Shown: piece after piece, positions 38,501-50,500 of the stretch
How positions within the stretch are numbered: the stretch's first letter is position 1
Layout: every line of letters begins with the position of its first letter
NCBI GenBank assembly: GCA_014529385.2
Contig: CM043965.1
Location: 62,271,933-62,335,932 of the forward strand
Direction: 5' to 3'
Origin: Adiantum capillus-veneris
Lineage: Eukaryota > Streptophyta > Polypodiopsida > Polypodiales > Pteridaceae
DNA: 64,000 bases
Program-made: the position numbers and the translations under genes
Notes under the pieces: model-generated
Databases searched by the model: none
The model's input: the letters and a program-made list of their open reading frames with translations, nothing else
What the model was told of the DNA's origin: nothing

Positions 38501-41500
38501 ACGCAGGCAATACATGTGTTGACGAGGTGTTGAATACACCAAAGTTGACAATGAGCATGTATGTGTCGACAGGTGTTGAATACATCAGCGTTGACTGTGA
38601 GCATGTACGACATAGATACAAACGAGGACGTTTGAGATTTCAAGAGGGGAGTATGTCACCAGCGTGTAACTACTATCTATCCTTTTTGTTGATTTCTTTC
38701 TTATTATCTATTTACTTTCACTTTTTGGAAACACCCATTTCTAACTGCCCTGCATTGCATAGCTAGTGTGGAACTGTCCAGAGGGAGTCCAGGCCTGAGG
38801 GCAAGAGAGCACTAAGGTTGGACAAAGACTATGGTTAGCCAAAGTGGGGTCATTGACTAGCCAAAGTGAAATCCTTTGCTACAGAGCCTACATTTCAGTT
38901 CTGGGTGTGGCTGCAGTGTACAAAGGGGGTCAGAAGACCTAGAAAGATACAATGGCAGTATCTCCTAAAATTTAGGGAACTGCTATTTTGGGACCTGAAA
39001 ATGTGTTTGCGTCATTACCTCCGGAATGAGAAGGAGAACATTTTCTTACTCTGCCATGAAGTCAACTGCGCAACCGGTTGGGAGATTTTTAGGCGGCAAC
39101 CCCGAAACGGGAAAATGCTTGTAAATGCGCCAAGTGGCATATTCTGGTGCACTTTCCTCATGCAACAAGAAGTGGCGCTGATTTTTAAGCTGGGAGAGGC
39201 TCATTTTCAGTTTTTGTCACAGGTTAAGAGCTATGGAGTGCTTGCTTTCCCTCCTATGTACAGTGCGGTGCCAGGAGTGATGCCCTGCACGCTACGCACT
39301 ACCCTCTCTTTCCCCTATGGCAGTATGTTATGCCCCTCTAGTGGGCTTTTCATTTGACCAATGTACAGTTGTGTAGGTTCATGCGCGATTGCCGAGGCAA
39401 GAGCCTCTTGCACAGGTACTGGATTAGCTAGCGGCTAATCCCCCGCAGGTACAGGTGAATTCGGAGAGGTTTCACGCCAAAAATCTCGTCCGATTCAAAG
39501 GGCAAGTAGCCCTACAGGTGTGGGAGCTCGAGGACTTGCTACGGATGCGACCGGCACGCGAAATGGAGCCCGAAACAGTAAATTACAGCCTGCTGTGTAT
39601 TTTTGCAGGTTTAGGGTTTTGGCCCTAAACGGTCCCTAATACCCCCAGGAGGTTTGGGGACGCGAAGGGACCGCTATACAGGTGATCTGGAGCATTTTCG
39701 GGGCTGAAAACAGAGAACAGCGTGCTGCAGATTCTCGCCAGGTTTTGCAAAGTGCCCGTATGCGTCGGGAAGGTCATTCAATGCGTGGGAATACTGACTG
39801 TGAAGGGTCCTAGTACAGTTATGCTGCCGAAATCGGGCCGGAACAGTTGAAATTCAGCCAAGTTTGTGCGGGGCAGCTTGTAAGGAACCACAGCGTTTAT
39901 TCCCTCTTTTAAACAATAAAGAAGTACCGAAAGGGGCGCCTAAGTTAGGGGCCAATTTGGTGTCGGTCTACTCATACAGGTGCAATCTAGCAGCCTGTAT
40001 CCCTCTCCCCTTTGTTGTGTCTTCAAAGTACAGGTAGAATAGATGACTAATAATGGGTGAAAGCTAAATCAAGGTTTGAAGTAAAGTCTACTGCCCTTTT
40101 TGAAAGTAGGCCGGTTTCTTTGATTCCCCCTCTGTGGCTTGCCGAAATCGATTGTTTCACATAGGGATGTTAAGTTCACGTCCAATTTTTGGCGCGCACT
40201 CTTTGAAAATTTTGGCACTAAGTTGAATTTTTCATCGGCTTTTCATCCACAGTCAAATGGTCAGACAGAGATTTACAATCAATTGTTTTTAAGTCATATG
40301 TGCATGATCAACAGTCTCATTGGGAGCTCTATCTCCCATTGGTTCGGGCTATTTTGAATGACTCTTTTTCCTCTGCCATTGGTCAAACTCCGTATGAGGC
40401 AGCTTTTGGCCGTCCGTTCCAGTCACTTTTGACTCGCTCGATCAGTCAAATGCCTGATGCCAATGCTGAAAGTCAGTCGTTGGATGAGATTTTTGAGAGT
40501 GTGAAGCTTCGGCTAAGCAAGGCTCAGGAGTCTTGCTCACGGAAGGCTAATAAGCATCGTCAGGAAGTTTCGATCAAGGAAGAGATTGAGTGTATTTAAG
40601 AATCATGAAGCAACGTCTTAAGCAAGTTGGAAAGAAGTGTCCAAAGCTGTCTTTTCGAATGTATGGTCCATTTCCTGTCATTAAAAAGATAAATGAGGTT
40701 TCAATGAAATTGCAATTGCCTAACTCATGGTCAATGCACAACGTTTTCCCTGTTTCTTGGTTGAAGTGTTTCAAGGAATGCCTCCAAAGGACATTTCGGA
40801 AGAAGAAGAACCGGAGATCATCGATGAAGCTGAAGTTATGGAGCTGGAGCAAGTGTTGTTGCATCGGTTTCGCCATGGTTCAAAAAAGTAAGTGAGGAAG
40901 TACTTTTTGAAGTTCAAGGATAGAGGAACCCACGGAGCAGTGTGGGTTAATGAAGAGTTTTTCAAAGATTATCCCGAGATGTTGGCAGCCTACAAAGAAG
41001 CCATGCAGATCTGTACCCGTACCTCACTTTAAAAAGGAGGGAATATCACGTGCAAATCTAACCCTATGTGCATTTGGACAAGCTACTTCATGATAAGGGT
41101 TCAGTCAGTCTAGCCTAGGAAGTGTTCTGGCACCTTTCTGAGTCTATTCGCAGACCGTGCATGTCCAGACACTTAGAGTAGATGCATATCCTCTAGTTGC
41201 ACACACCATGATCATCAACATTTACATCCGCTGCACCTTACATCAGGGAAGGAAGCACAGGTTGGCAACTCTTTAGAGTCGGGTGCCCAATGAGTTGAGC
41301 ATTGGCAACAAGTGCATGGCCATCGCCGTCGGGGACACGCTCGCTATACAAGCCCCCCTACTGGCCGACCTACGACAAGCCAGCAGCATTGGGTTCCTAT
41401 AGGGAACCGTTTTGACCCTCTACAACTGGATGTATTTGAAGAGATTCCTTCCACCCTAGTCTCGCCACCGCCAGCTCCTCCTCCTCCCCCGCCTATCGCC

Positions 41501-41683
41501 TCCACTACCCCGCCTCCTCATGCCCCTCCCCCACCCTCTCCCCTTGCCCCTCCCATCTCACCCACTAGACCCTCAATCTCGGCTCCTAGCCCGTCTCATA
41601 CCCCTCCTCCATCGGCCTAGAGAACAGGACAATCCTGCCACTCGACGATCTCTCAGCAAAGCTTTTGCAACGAGCCTACTGGC

Positions 41684-41717
<34 letters not shown>

Positions 41718-43705
41718 GCCCTACCTGAGGATGCCACTTTTGGTGCACGCTTCTCCTTTTGATTCGGTCCCTCAAGAGCTCGCCAGCTTTGACATTTGTC
41801 AGCCGTCGGCGATGGGATTTTTTGACTACGACTTTGCACGCTTTCTTGGTGACCCATCTCTTGACTCCAGGAGTACATGTTCTTATTCAAGCAACCAAAG
41901 ATGCAAATGCCTTGGACACAACGGTTGGTTTCTCTTTTCCGTTGTGTGGTAGGGATCACATAGAGTAGACTATACATACAGAGTTGGATTGGCTCCATGT
42001 CCAAGCTCTTGAGTTCTCTCATCATACGAGGGACTTGGGAGTGACAGACTTGACCCTATGGCCGTTGGCCAAGTTCTCAGTGACGCTGCATGATGCAACA
42101 GGTTGTACACACGTTGTGGTATACTTCTTTGCAAACACCCAGAGTGCATCTTGTTGTGTATATGTACATGAGGATACCTTGACAGAGGATATAGCTCTAC
42201 GGACTACACGTTCATCTAGGGCATGGATCGGACAGACACTTCAAACAAGCTTATCTCGGGGTCACTCAGATACAGATTACTCCCCATCCAAGCGGGCCTC
42301 GAAGATTGCGAGGTTGGCAGCTATGGCAACATTGGTTTTCTCTCACTAACGCCATGAGGATTATCTCATGGAATGTGTAGGGGCTTGGTGGACCTCAATT
42401 TTTACATCAAGAGGGGTCACCTGAGACGGGAGTTTCGCAGATGCCTTGTGGATGGTGCAATGGATATACACATGATCCAGGAGCATCACTCACAGATGCC
42501 TTGTGGATGGTGCGATGGATATACACGTGATCCCGGAGCATCACCTTTGTGAGAGCCGTGTTTGGCGTTGTGGACAGATCTTGTGTGGTTGCTATGAGAC
42601 ATTTTGGTCAACTACTTTTGGGCCTGGAGGCATTTAAGGAGGTGTATGTATAACTGACTCGAACTCATGGTAGGAATCCATTGTGGACAGTGATATTATT
42701 GTGCCACGCAAGGCCCAGTGGGTCACTATGCAGTATCAAGGTAGCCTTGTGAATTTCTTGAGCATTTAAGCGTCCAACCACGCGAGTGCACGGACTGAGT
42801 TTTTGTCACATATTGTGGAGTCTTTGCCTCATGCCGAGCACTGTTGAATTGGGAGGATGGACTTCAACATGCTTGAGGACACTTCGGATAGGATTGGGGG
42901 TAGCCATGCTACTGTACACGGGGCTGAGTTTGTTGCTTGGGAGTGTCTATCTATGACTTCAAGAATTTCGGATGTATGGCAGCATGCAGGATTTGTGCGG
43001 CCTTCAAACAACCTCTCTGTTACGTCCCCAGACATTAGGATGGACCCCTGAGCTATGTCCGGCCAGTGTGAACCAACCTTGCATGTGAACGCACCCTTAG
43101 TTGAAAAGAGGTTAAGAAGGGATTTTAAGAAGTCCTATAAATAGGATTGAGGTCTCATTTGTGAGCCATCTTGTATGATCACGACACTTGAACTCTAGGC
43201 CATTGGCAGCTGGGCTTGGTGGTATAGGACACCAGCCCTTGTGGTAGAGACTAGTGTCACAAGACGAGCACCACGTGCCAACGGAAAAGGACACACTGAA
43301 CAGACACGAGACGCGGAGTGGCGGTGTTCCACCCCAAGAGAGCACTGGCCCCAAAGGTTGGTGCCCCTTTCGGTATTTCTTTATATTGCTTGAACTTAGT
43401 ACAACGTCGGTACTCCAGACTTTGCACCTTCTCCAAGAAGCATGCCAAAGAATGAGCCCTTGGCTCATATTTAAAGGCCCTTGGCCATGAAAAGCAGTTA
43501 CATGAAAAGCTTCAAACTCAAAAGCAACTCGTCCAAAAGCTGGCGCCCAAAAAGCTTCAATACAATTTTTGAAAATCGATACAGCTTGTCAACGCAAAAT
43601 CCAAGACTGTCCATACAATCTTCCACGTCATCATGTCAGCGCGAAATCCGGAAATCCGTATTGCCTGCCACATCATCAGCTTCTGCAAAAATGAGCCTCT
43701 GTGTC

Positions 43706-43741
<36 letters not shown>

Positions 43742-46700
43742 GGTCCCGCTCTATTTTATTATCTTGAGGTCACTTGGGCCCCATAGGACGGTGTCCCATA
43801 AGTTGGTGGGAACTTCTTTTGCTTCTTTTACTTCTACTGCTGATGCTTCTTAGGGTTTAGGCTTCTCGGCCGGGATTTGTAGGTTCGCTCCGTTCTTCAG
43901 TGGCTTGACACCTCAGCAATTTGTGACAACTAGCCCGTTGGCTGCAGGCTCCCAGGCTCGGAGGTGAGCCTCTATCGGCTCTATAGCTAAGAGATGAGTC
44001 TGATGTCCGTTCTGTATGCTTGACTTTGCGTGAGTATGGCTCGTGTCATGTCATAGAGCTCATGAGTCCGTGATGGCCTAGCTTGACAAGCTCTCTACCC
44101 TCTTGCATAGGGTGGTATGGGACGCTACTAGCAAGAGAAGAGAGCAAGGGAGGCACATGCAAGCTGATGGTGAGAATCTATGGTAAGTCTTTTTTTTCCT
44201 TTTTGTCATTTGCACAAGGATTCTCGTGTGTGGAGGTTGATGCTAGCGACAGTCACATGGTTGTTGCGTGTGTTTTTCAAGTTTTAGCTCATCTCTCGGC
44301 TACCATTTATATGAGGGTGTCCTTATGACATGGTAGTACCTCCGCGTGCACATCATGGTAAGAGGGATTTTACATTCTGGAGCATGTTTATTTTGCAAGC
44401 GATTCATGGAGAATAGGGGACAAGAAAGAGATTTTTCCGATTGCTTTTTGTGCCATAATTGGGAAATTTCTTGGGACGTTTCCCCTTGAGGTGGCTAAGC
44501 ACCAAGGGAGAGTAGCTTCCCCGTAGGAAGTTTCCTAGGAAGCTTCCCCTTGAGGCAGTTACGCATCAAGGGTGGTTAAGCCTCCCCCGTAGGAAGTTTC
44601 CTAGGAAGCTTCCCCTTGAGGCAGTTACGCATCAAGGGTGGTTAAGCCTCCCCCGCAGGATGTTTCCTAAGGAGCTTCCCCTCGAGGAGGTTAAGCATCA
44701 AGGGTGGTTAAGCTTTCCTAGAGGAAGTTTCCTAGCACACTTCCTCTTGAGGCTGTTAAGCATAAAGGAAGGTTAAGCATTCCATCTATAAATAGATGCC
44801 GGTGAGTGAGAGTGTGATCAATTTGTTCACCGCAAACTCTCACCCGTGCACAACACTCTCTCTTCCCCTCCCGCTCTCTCTCTTGTTTTCTTCTTTTATA
44901 TCTACTATCATTTTCTCATTTTTCTAAGTGCCTTGGGCATTTTCCCTAAGCAAGCCTCTACTACATACTCGCGTACCGCACCAGGGCATCACATGATGCA
45001 TCTCCACACAGGATTGGTGCCACTAGCATGCTTCAACCCATAGAGGAAACGCTAGTTTCTCCTCCCAACTCCACACACGCGTGCGGACATCGTCCGCAAG
45101 CTCTCCTTTGTCAGAGTTTTAGCATCTCAAGTGAACTGCCCAGAGTGATTCCATTATTTATTTTGGCTTTTAGGTATTTATTTTACTTTTTTGGCAAAGT
45201 CTGGGTAGGGCAATTTACTAAGGTTGGTATATATGCAAGCCCTTGCCCATATTGTATTGTACATTCAGTTATTCATTGCCAAGGTTGATTGGTTCAGGAG
45301 ACCTCTCTCTCTCTTCAGCCTCAAAGAGCTCCATGGCCTGCTTTGGTAACCCTGCTCACACACGCACGACTTTTCTTGTTGTTGCAGCTGCGCCTAGGAA
45401 GGACCCCATCGCACGCCAAGATGCACGAATCACAACCCTCGAAACTCACATTCAATCCCTCATCCGAGAGAATGAAGAACTCAAGCGACGTTTGCGCAAG
45501 CTTGAAGAAACAAAGCAAACTGAGAGCCAAACTCTGCTTGCAAAAGCCCACAAGGTGGAAGCATCCCTCACCAAAACAGTCTTGGCGGTCAAAAAGGAAG
45601 CACACGAGGCAACACATAAAATCACGGAGAAGCTCGATGCCGAAATACAAGCGGTCTTCCACGAATGCCGATTGCAAGTGCCAAGAATCTCTTAGCCTCA
45701 AGGTCAGGATAGGAGGGCTCCATCCACCAAGGTGTACAAACGAGGACACCCTTGAAGAAGCAATCACAAAGATTAATGATATTCTTCAACCAGTGAACAT
45801 CAAGCCCAAATCCATCTCTTGAATCAATGACACACATCGACATGTGGCTTGGGAGACGAAGAGGCGGAGTTTGGACCTTAAGAGAGGGCATAAAAACGCA
45901 AATTTTGCAGAGCCGCTTAGGAGTAGCAGAGGAATGGACCGGCTTAGTGATTATTTTGCGGCTTTTGGAGTCCGAGAAGGCATTTACTACCAAATCTTGC
46001 AACTTCAACATGGCCCCCCTTACTCGGGCGCCAGCGACGAATTGAACGGAAATAACTACGCCCATTGGAACTTGATTATGCGACTCTGGTTCTCACGGAA
46101 AGGCTTATGGGACATTGTCGACAGCTCGGAGCCCCGTCCTACAAGGGATCCCAACAACAAGTACACCCGCCTTCAAGATGACGAGTATCTCAAATCGTGT
46201 GTCGATTGGGATGCTACTAATGCGAAGGTAATGTCGGCCATTGTGGAATCTCTTAAAAAGGAAATTTCTCAAACCATTCAAACTTTGAAGATTGCCAACG
46301 ATATGTCGTTCAAGCTCGTTGGAATGTTTGATCGGGATTCTACGATGCGAGCAATTTCCACGAGGAAGTTCCATGCAATCATTTCTTATGAAGGCTAAAG
46401 TTATTCATGATCAACTATCGGCTATGAAAAGTGCACTGACAAGTACTCAGTTAGCTGCTTTGGTTCTCACAAAGTTGCCTGAGGCGTATGAAAGCATGTC
46501 TAGAACACTTCCACTACAAATCACGAAGGAAAAGCTGGAATTTGATGATCTCAGCTCTTTTCGCATCGAGGAAGAAGTCGGGTTATAACTCAAGGCAAAA
46601 TTCAGATTCTGAGAAAGGCGTGGAAGCACTGTTGCTTCAAATTCCAAAAAGAAGACCAAGAACCGTTATTACAATTGTGGAAAGCGTGGTCATTTGTCTA

Positions 46701-47501
46701 AAGATTGCAGATCCAAAGGCAAAGACAAAGGCTCTACACGGGACAAATGAAAACAGTGATATTGACTCAAGGAAGGACAGCAAAGAGATTGTTGGTGTAG
46801 TGGGATCTACATTGGCATGGACTCCCTCCTTCTAGTCACATGGAGATCGGAGCCTCCACCAACTTCATCCACAGAGAGGCTTGTAAGTAGCAGAGAAGGG
46901 CAAGAAGTGCTCCGTATAATTAAATTGGACCCTTGTGTTGGAGTTCAAGTTCTCAGTGTTTGAACCTTGGGCCGAAGTTCAAGGCACATGCATCTGGCAG
47001 GGAACCAATCAGACGAATCTAAAACACTATGGATGAGTGCACCAATCCATTGTCGTTGGTCAGATTATGGACAAGATGTGTTCCACAGTTCATTATCTTG
47101 GAGTATTTTGGACGTGATGTGTTCACAGATCACGAATGGGGATTCTTGGACGTAGTGTGGTCTACATATCAAATTTTCTAAAAAGGCAACCAATGCTCAA
47201 GATGGCATTCTTCCAAGGTACAAAGTTGAGGGTAGCGAATCCGAGGTGTATCCAGCAGGGAGCTAGTGCTGGGTGTCCATGGTAGCTTCTTCATCACCTT
47301 GGTCTCACTATTTAAGAGTTTTGGCATCTAAAGTGAACTGCCCAGAGTGATCCCATTATTTATTTTGGCTTTTAGGTATTTATTTTACTTATTTGTCAAA
47401 GTCTGGGTAGGGCAATTTACTGAGGTTGGTATATATGCAACCCCTTGCACCCATTGTATTGTACATTCAGTTATTCATTGCCAAGGTTGATTGGTTCAGG
47501 A

Positions 47502-47581
<80 letters not shown>

Positions 47582-50500
47582 GTTGACTTTGACATCCTTC
47601 TCCATCTCCAGCCCTTTCTAATGCATTATGCCTCTCTAGTAGCCGTGCTCCAACGCCAGCCAGAAGAGATGCAAAAGCAACTCTTGAAGATTCGTTCCAT
47701 GCCGGTCCAGTTTTCATCCGCGGCCATGTGCACCTTGCCTCTTCAATTCCATCCCAACCCCTTCAAAGAGGAGCCGAGGAAGTGCGAAGAGACCGCCATT
47801 GACTATTGGTTGGCAAAATGAACGGCCTACTTTGACTTGCACCATTTTACCGATGCATAGCGCATCAGTCAGATACAAATCATGCTACAAGGCAAGGCCT
47901 ACCTATGGTGGGCAGGGTTACGTCCTCAGCTGACTAATTGGACAGATTTTCAATCGATCTTTCGAGCTCACTTTGTGCAAGTGGACAAGATCAAATGCTA
48001 CACGAAATTGTTTGAGTTGGAGATGGGAAAGGAATCTTTGGACACTTACTCACAAGAATTCAAGGACCTCATCCACAAGACGAAGGCCTTGGAAGACCAA
48101 TGCCCCAACTCGGAGTGTGAACCAAAACACAAACCAAGGGGATGCTCGAGCGGATGGATAGATATGCCAATGCTGATATCCACGGAGGTAAGCAGCAAGC
48201 CTATGCTGTAAGATTGGCAACAGCAACGCCAGATGGATGATGAAGATGGGTATGTCCTTTGGATTGCCCACAAACCATCGCAAATACTTCATATGATGTC
48301 TCTAGAAACCGCCAAGAAACTCCTCAAAGATAGAGGCTCCTCTTAGGGCTTCAACTAGATTGTGGAACGATGCAAACTCTAGATGAATCCTCGCCTCTGC
48401 AACAAATATGGCTTCGAATGTAGGTTCACAATGCCTGCGAACTCCCACGGTGGTTGCCACAAATTGGAACCTTTTGGCTCGGAATTGGTGGCTCCCGATT
48501 GCTAAGAAGATGCAAATGGTGTGGACCTGATATGCTGCCAAAGCTGTGTATAGATCAATGATGATCCAATGCCTCTTCTGGATAGATGGAATTCTCCAAG
48601 TAGATGGGAGAGATGGTTGTCCAAACAATGCCCAAGACTTCAAAGTGGATATGATGGTTTGGATGTCACCCTTCCTTGTCATCATAGGCTTTTAACAAAT
48701 CTTGTTACTTGCAATCAACATCTTCATGTTTCCAATGCATGTTTGCAACAATGCAATTTGTCATGTCGAAGAAGGTATGACTACCAATATCCATGCAAAG
48801 CCACATTATGTCCAGGCAGTTTGGCCCTCATACCAAGGCATCTACCCACTTGCAGGCACACCTCAGCTGCAACCCCAGTATACAATGTCTGCGTTTCTTG
48901 AATCAGTACCTCACACCGTTGGGCAGCTGGTCTGATGCAATCTCTAGTTCTTGCACAAGCCAGCTCGCATTTGGTGCCTTATCAGAAGGTTGCTCCCCAC
49001 TACCTAACACTGATCTCTCCACCCTCCAGGAAACATCCAGTGCTCTATCAAAAGACCCCAATTGCTAAGCAAGCTGGCTCACATCCGGTGCCTTATCAAA
49101 AGTTTGGGTGTTATATCAGAAGACCCCAACTGCTGAACAAGCTGGCTCACATTCGTTGCCTTATCAAAAGGTTGCTCCCCAGTATAACACTGATCTCTCC
49201 ACCCTCCAGGAAACATCCGGTGGTCTATCAGAAGACCCGCCTGCTGAACATGCTGATCTAAAGAACCCTCAGACGGTACCTCAAACAGCCGAGCCACCTG
49301 ATCAAGCGGAATCTCTTGCTTGTGTGCAGCATCCGGTGGTCTATCAGAATGTTGCTCCCCATTGTCTGACACTGATCTCTCCACCCTCCTGTCATGCATG
49401 ATATCATACTGCACAAATCTCATCTAATAGAATATTTCCAGCACAACAAAATCTATTTGAGTTCAAACCAAAAGAACGTTGGTCTTCCAACCCAAATGAA
49501 AAGATAGCACTCCATGATAAAGACAATGCGTTAATTGCAAGTGCTACTACTCAAACTTCTAATTTGAAGCATCAGCATATCTAGGCTTGACATGTACCTC
49601 TATAGCCCCGGTATCCATTCTTGAATTAATTGCATCTTTTGGTCGTGATCTTACATGGCCTTCAACCATGATCACATACTCAAGGCGCATCTTTTCGCCA
49701 ACTGAATGAGCATTCAAATAGTCTTCAGGATCAGTGGTTACCTTCACAAGTTGTAGACAGAAAATCAGTTCTTTTTACTAGAAAAAAAGGCTTCAAATTT
49801 AACAAGATATCCCCTGGGAAGTAAACAAAAGTTAGATTCAACGCTCAAACATGGACCATGCTCATCAACAAAGGTAAGGAATAGAATTTCACAAAAGGTA
49901 CAACAATGACAAGATTTCATGCTGACATGAGGACAAAAATTAAACAAAAGGTGCTTCAAAATACATGTCAGCAATCTCAGTTCCTTGTAACCACAATAGC
50001 GAAGCACACAGACCAAAACTTCTAAACTGCCAGATTTGTCCTGCTTCGACCAAAACTTCTAAACTGCTAGATTTGTCCTCAAGCTTTATCCACACCACTA
50101 TGCAATCCCTTCAAAGGCCTACTTGGGTCAAACATAAATCCACTACCTCAAAGAGTTATTTTTTCCTACTTAAAATGAGCTGGCTGGGAAAAAATTCGGC
50201 AAGCCACCATCAAAAGCAATTACCACCTTAATTAAGCTCCATTAACATCTCCCAATGATGTGTCATTTCCTGCATTCATATAAGAATTCTCTTGTAACCA
50301 AAAGCATATGTATAGTCTAGGTGTTCAACTATCTACCTATCTGTATACTGGTAGTCATTACAGGAATCACTGCCACAACATTAAGGCAATTTTCAACATC
50401 TTGAGGATGCCTCAAGATGTTAAAAAATTAGACAATCAACACACAATTTGAGAACTCAAAAGTACAGCTTAGAAAGGCAGCCATGCATAAGCTAGCACCT

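Larger units (their letters stand above)
31430..40119 (+). mobile_element. Ty3 chromovirus B, about 1.47-kb LTRs, nested in element A
   Basis: Plus-strand element of 8690 bp inside the integrase of element A. LTRs 31430-32914 and 38654-40119 start TGTCACCAGCG. Target copies are TTGGT (31425-31429) and TTGAT (40120-40124), one mismatch. A purine tract (caagaggggagta) precedes the 3' LTR. Gag-pol runs in a single frame from 32962 to 38091 with only five stops, all explained by C-to-T change. It is the youngest of the nested trio by position. Confidence 0.95.
26724..41242 (+). mobile_element. Ty3 chromovirus A, 199-bp LTRs, hosts element B
   Basis: Plus-strand LTR retrotransposon with 5' LTR 26724-26922, 3' LTR 41044-41242 and a perfect 5-bp target duplication TCAGG (26719-26723, 41243-41247). 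The primer site tggtatcagagc (26924-26935) fits initiator tRNA-Met. A purine tract (aaaaaggagggaa) precedes the 3' LTR. It is inserted in LINE-2. Without element B its own length is about 5.8 kb. Gag and pol are recognisable but broken by several TAG/TGA codons and small indels, so it is not autonomous now. Confidence 0.95.
41248..43060 (+). mobile_element. LINE-2 copy, remainder: ORF1 C-terminus, G31 tract, and truncated endonuclease
   Basis: ORF1 resumes with [24 protein letters not shown] and a Pro-rich region that has picked up a run of 31 G (41686-41716). ORF2 begins at 42354 with MRIISWNV, a stop, then GLGGP, the hallmark start of an APE endonuclease, followed by frameshifted blocks including [14 protein letters not shown] and [19 protein letters not shown]. 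No reverse transcriptase follows, so the copy is truncated or rearranged near 43.06 kb. A 55-bp tandem duplication lies at 42438-42547. Confidence 0.72.
25647..49597 (-). other. AspRS intron 2, 23.95 kb, packed with nested retroelements
   Basis: The intron opens with a GT donor at 49597 and closes with an AG acceptor at 25648-25647. It contains, from right to left, a 180-bp tandem repeat, gag fragments, 66-bp tandem repeats, a LINE, Ty3 element A inside the LINE and Ty3 element B inside A. The exons on each side keep phase, so the insertions are tolerated within an intron that must be spliced or the gene is lost. No coding exon of AspRS appears to be missing. Confidence 0.9.

Noticed and set aside
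41312-41620. Pro-rich open frame as an extensin-like gene
   Set aside because: It is continuous with the LINE-2 ORF1 block [14 protein letters not shown] and is broken by the G31 tract.
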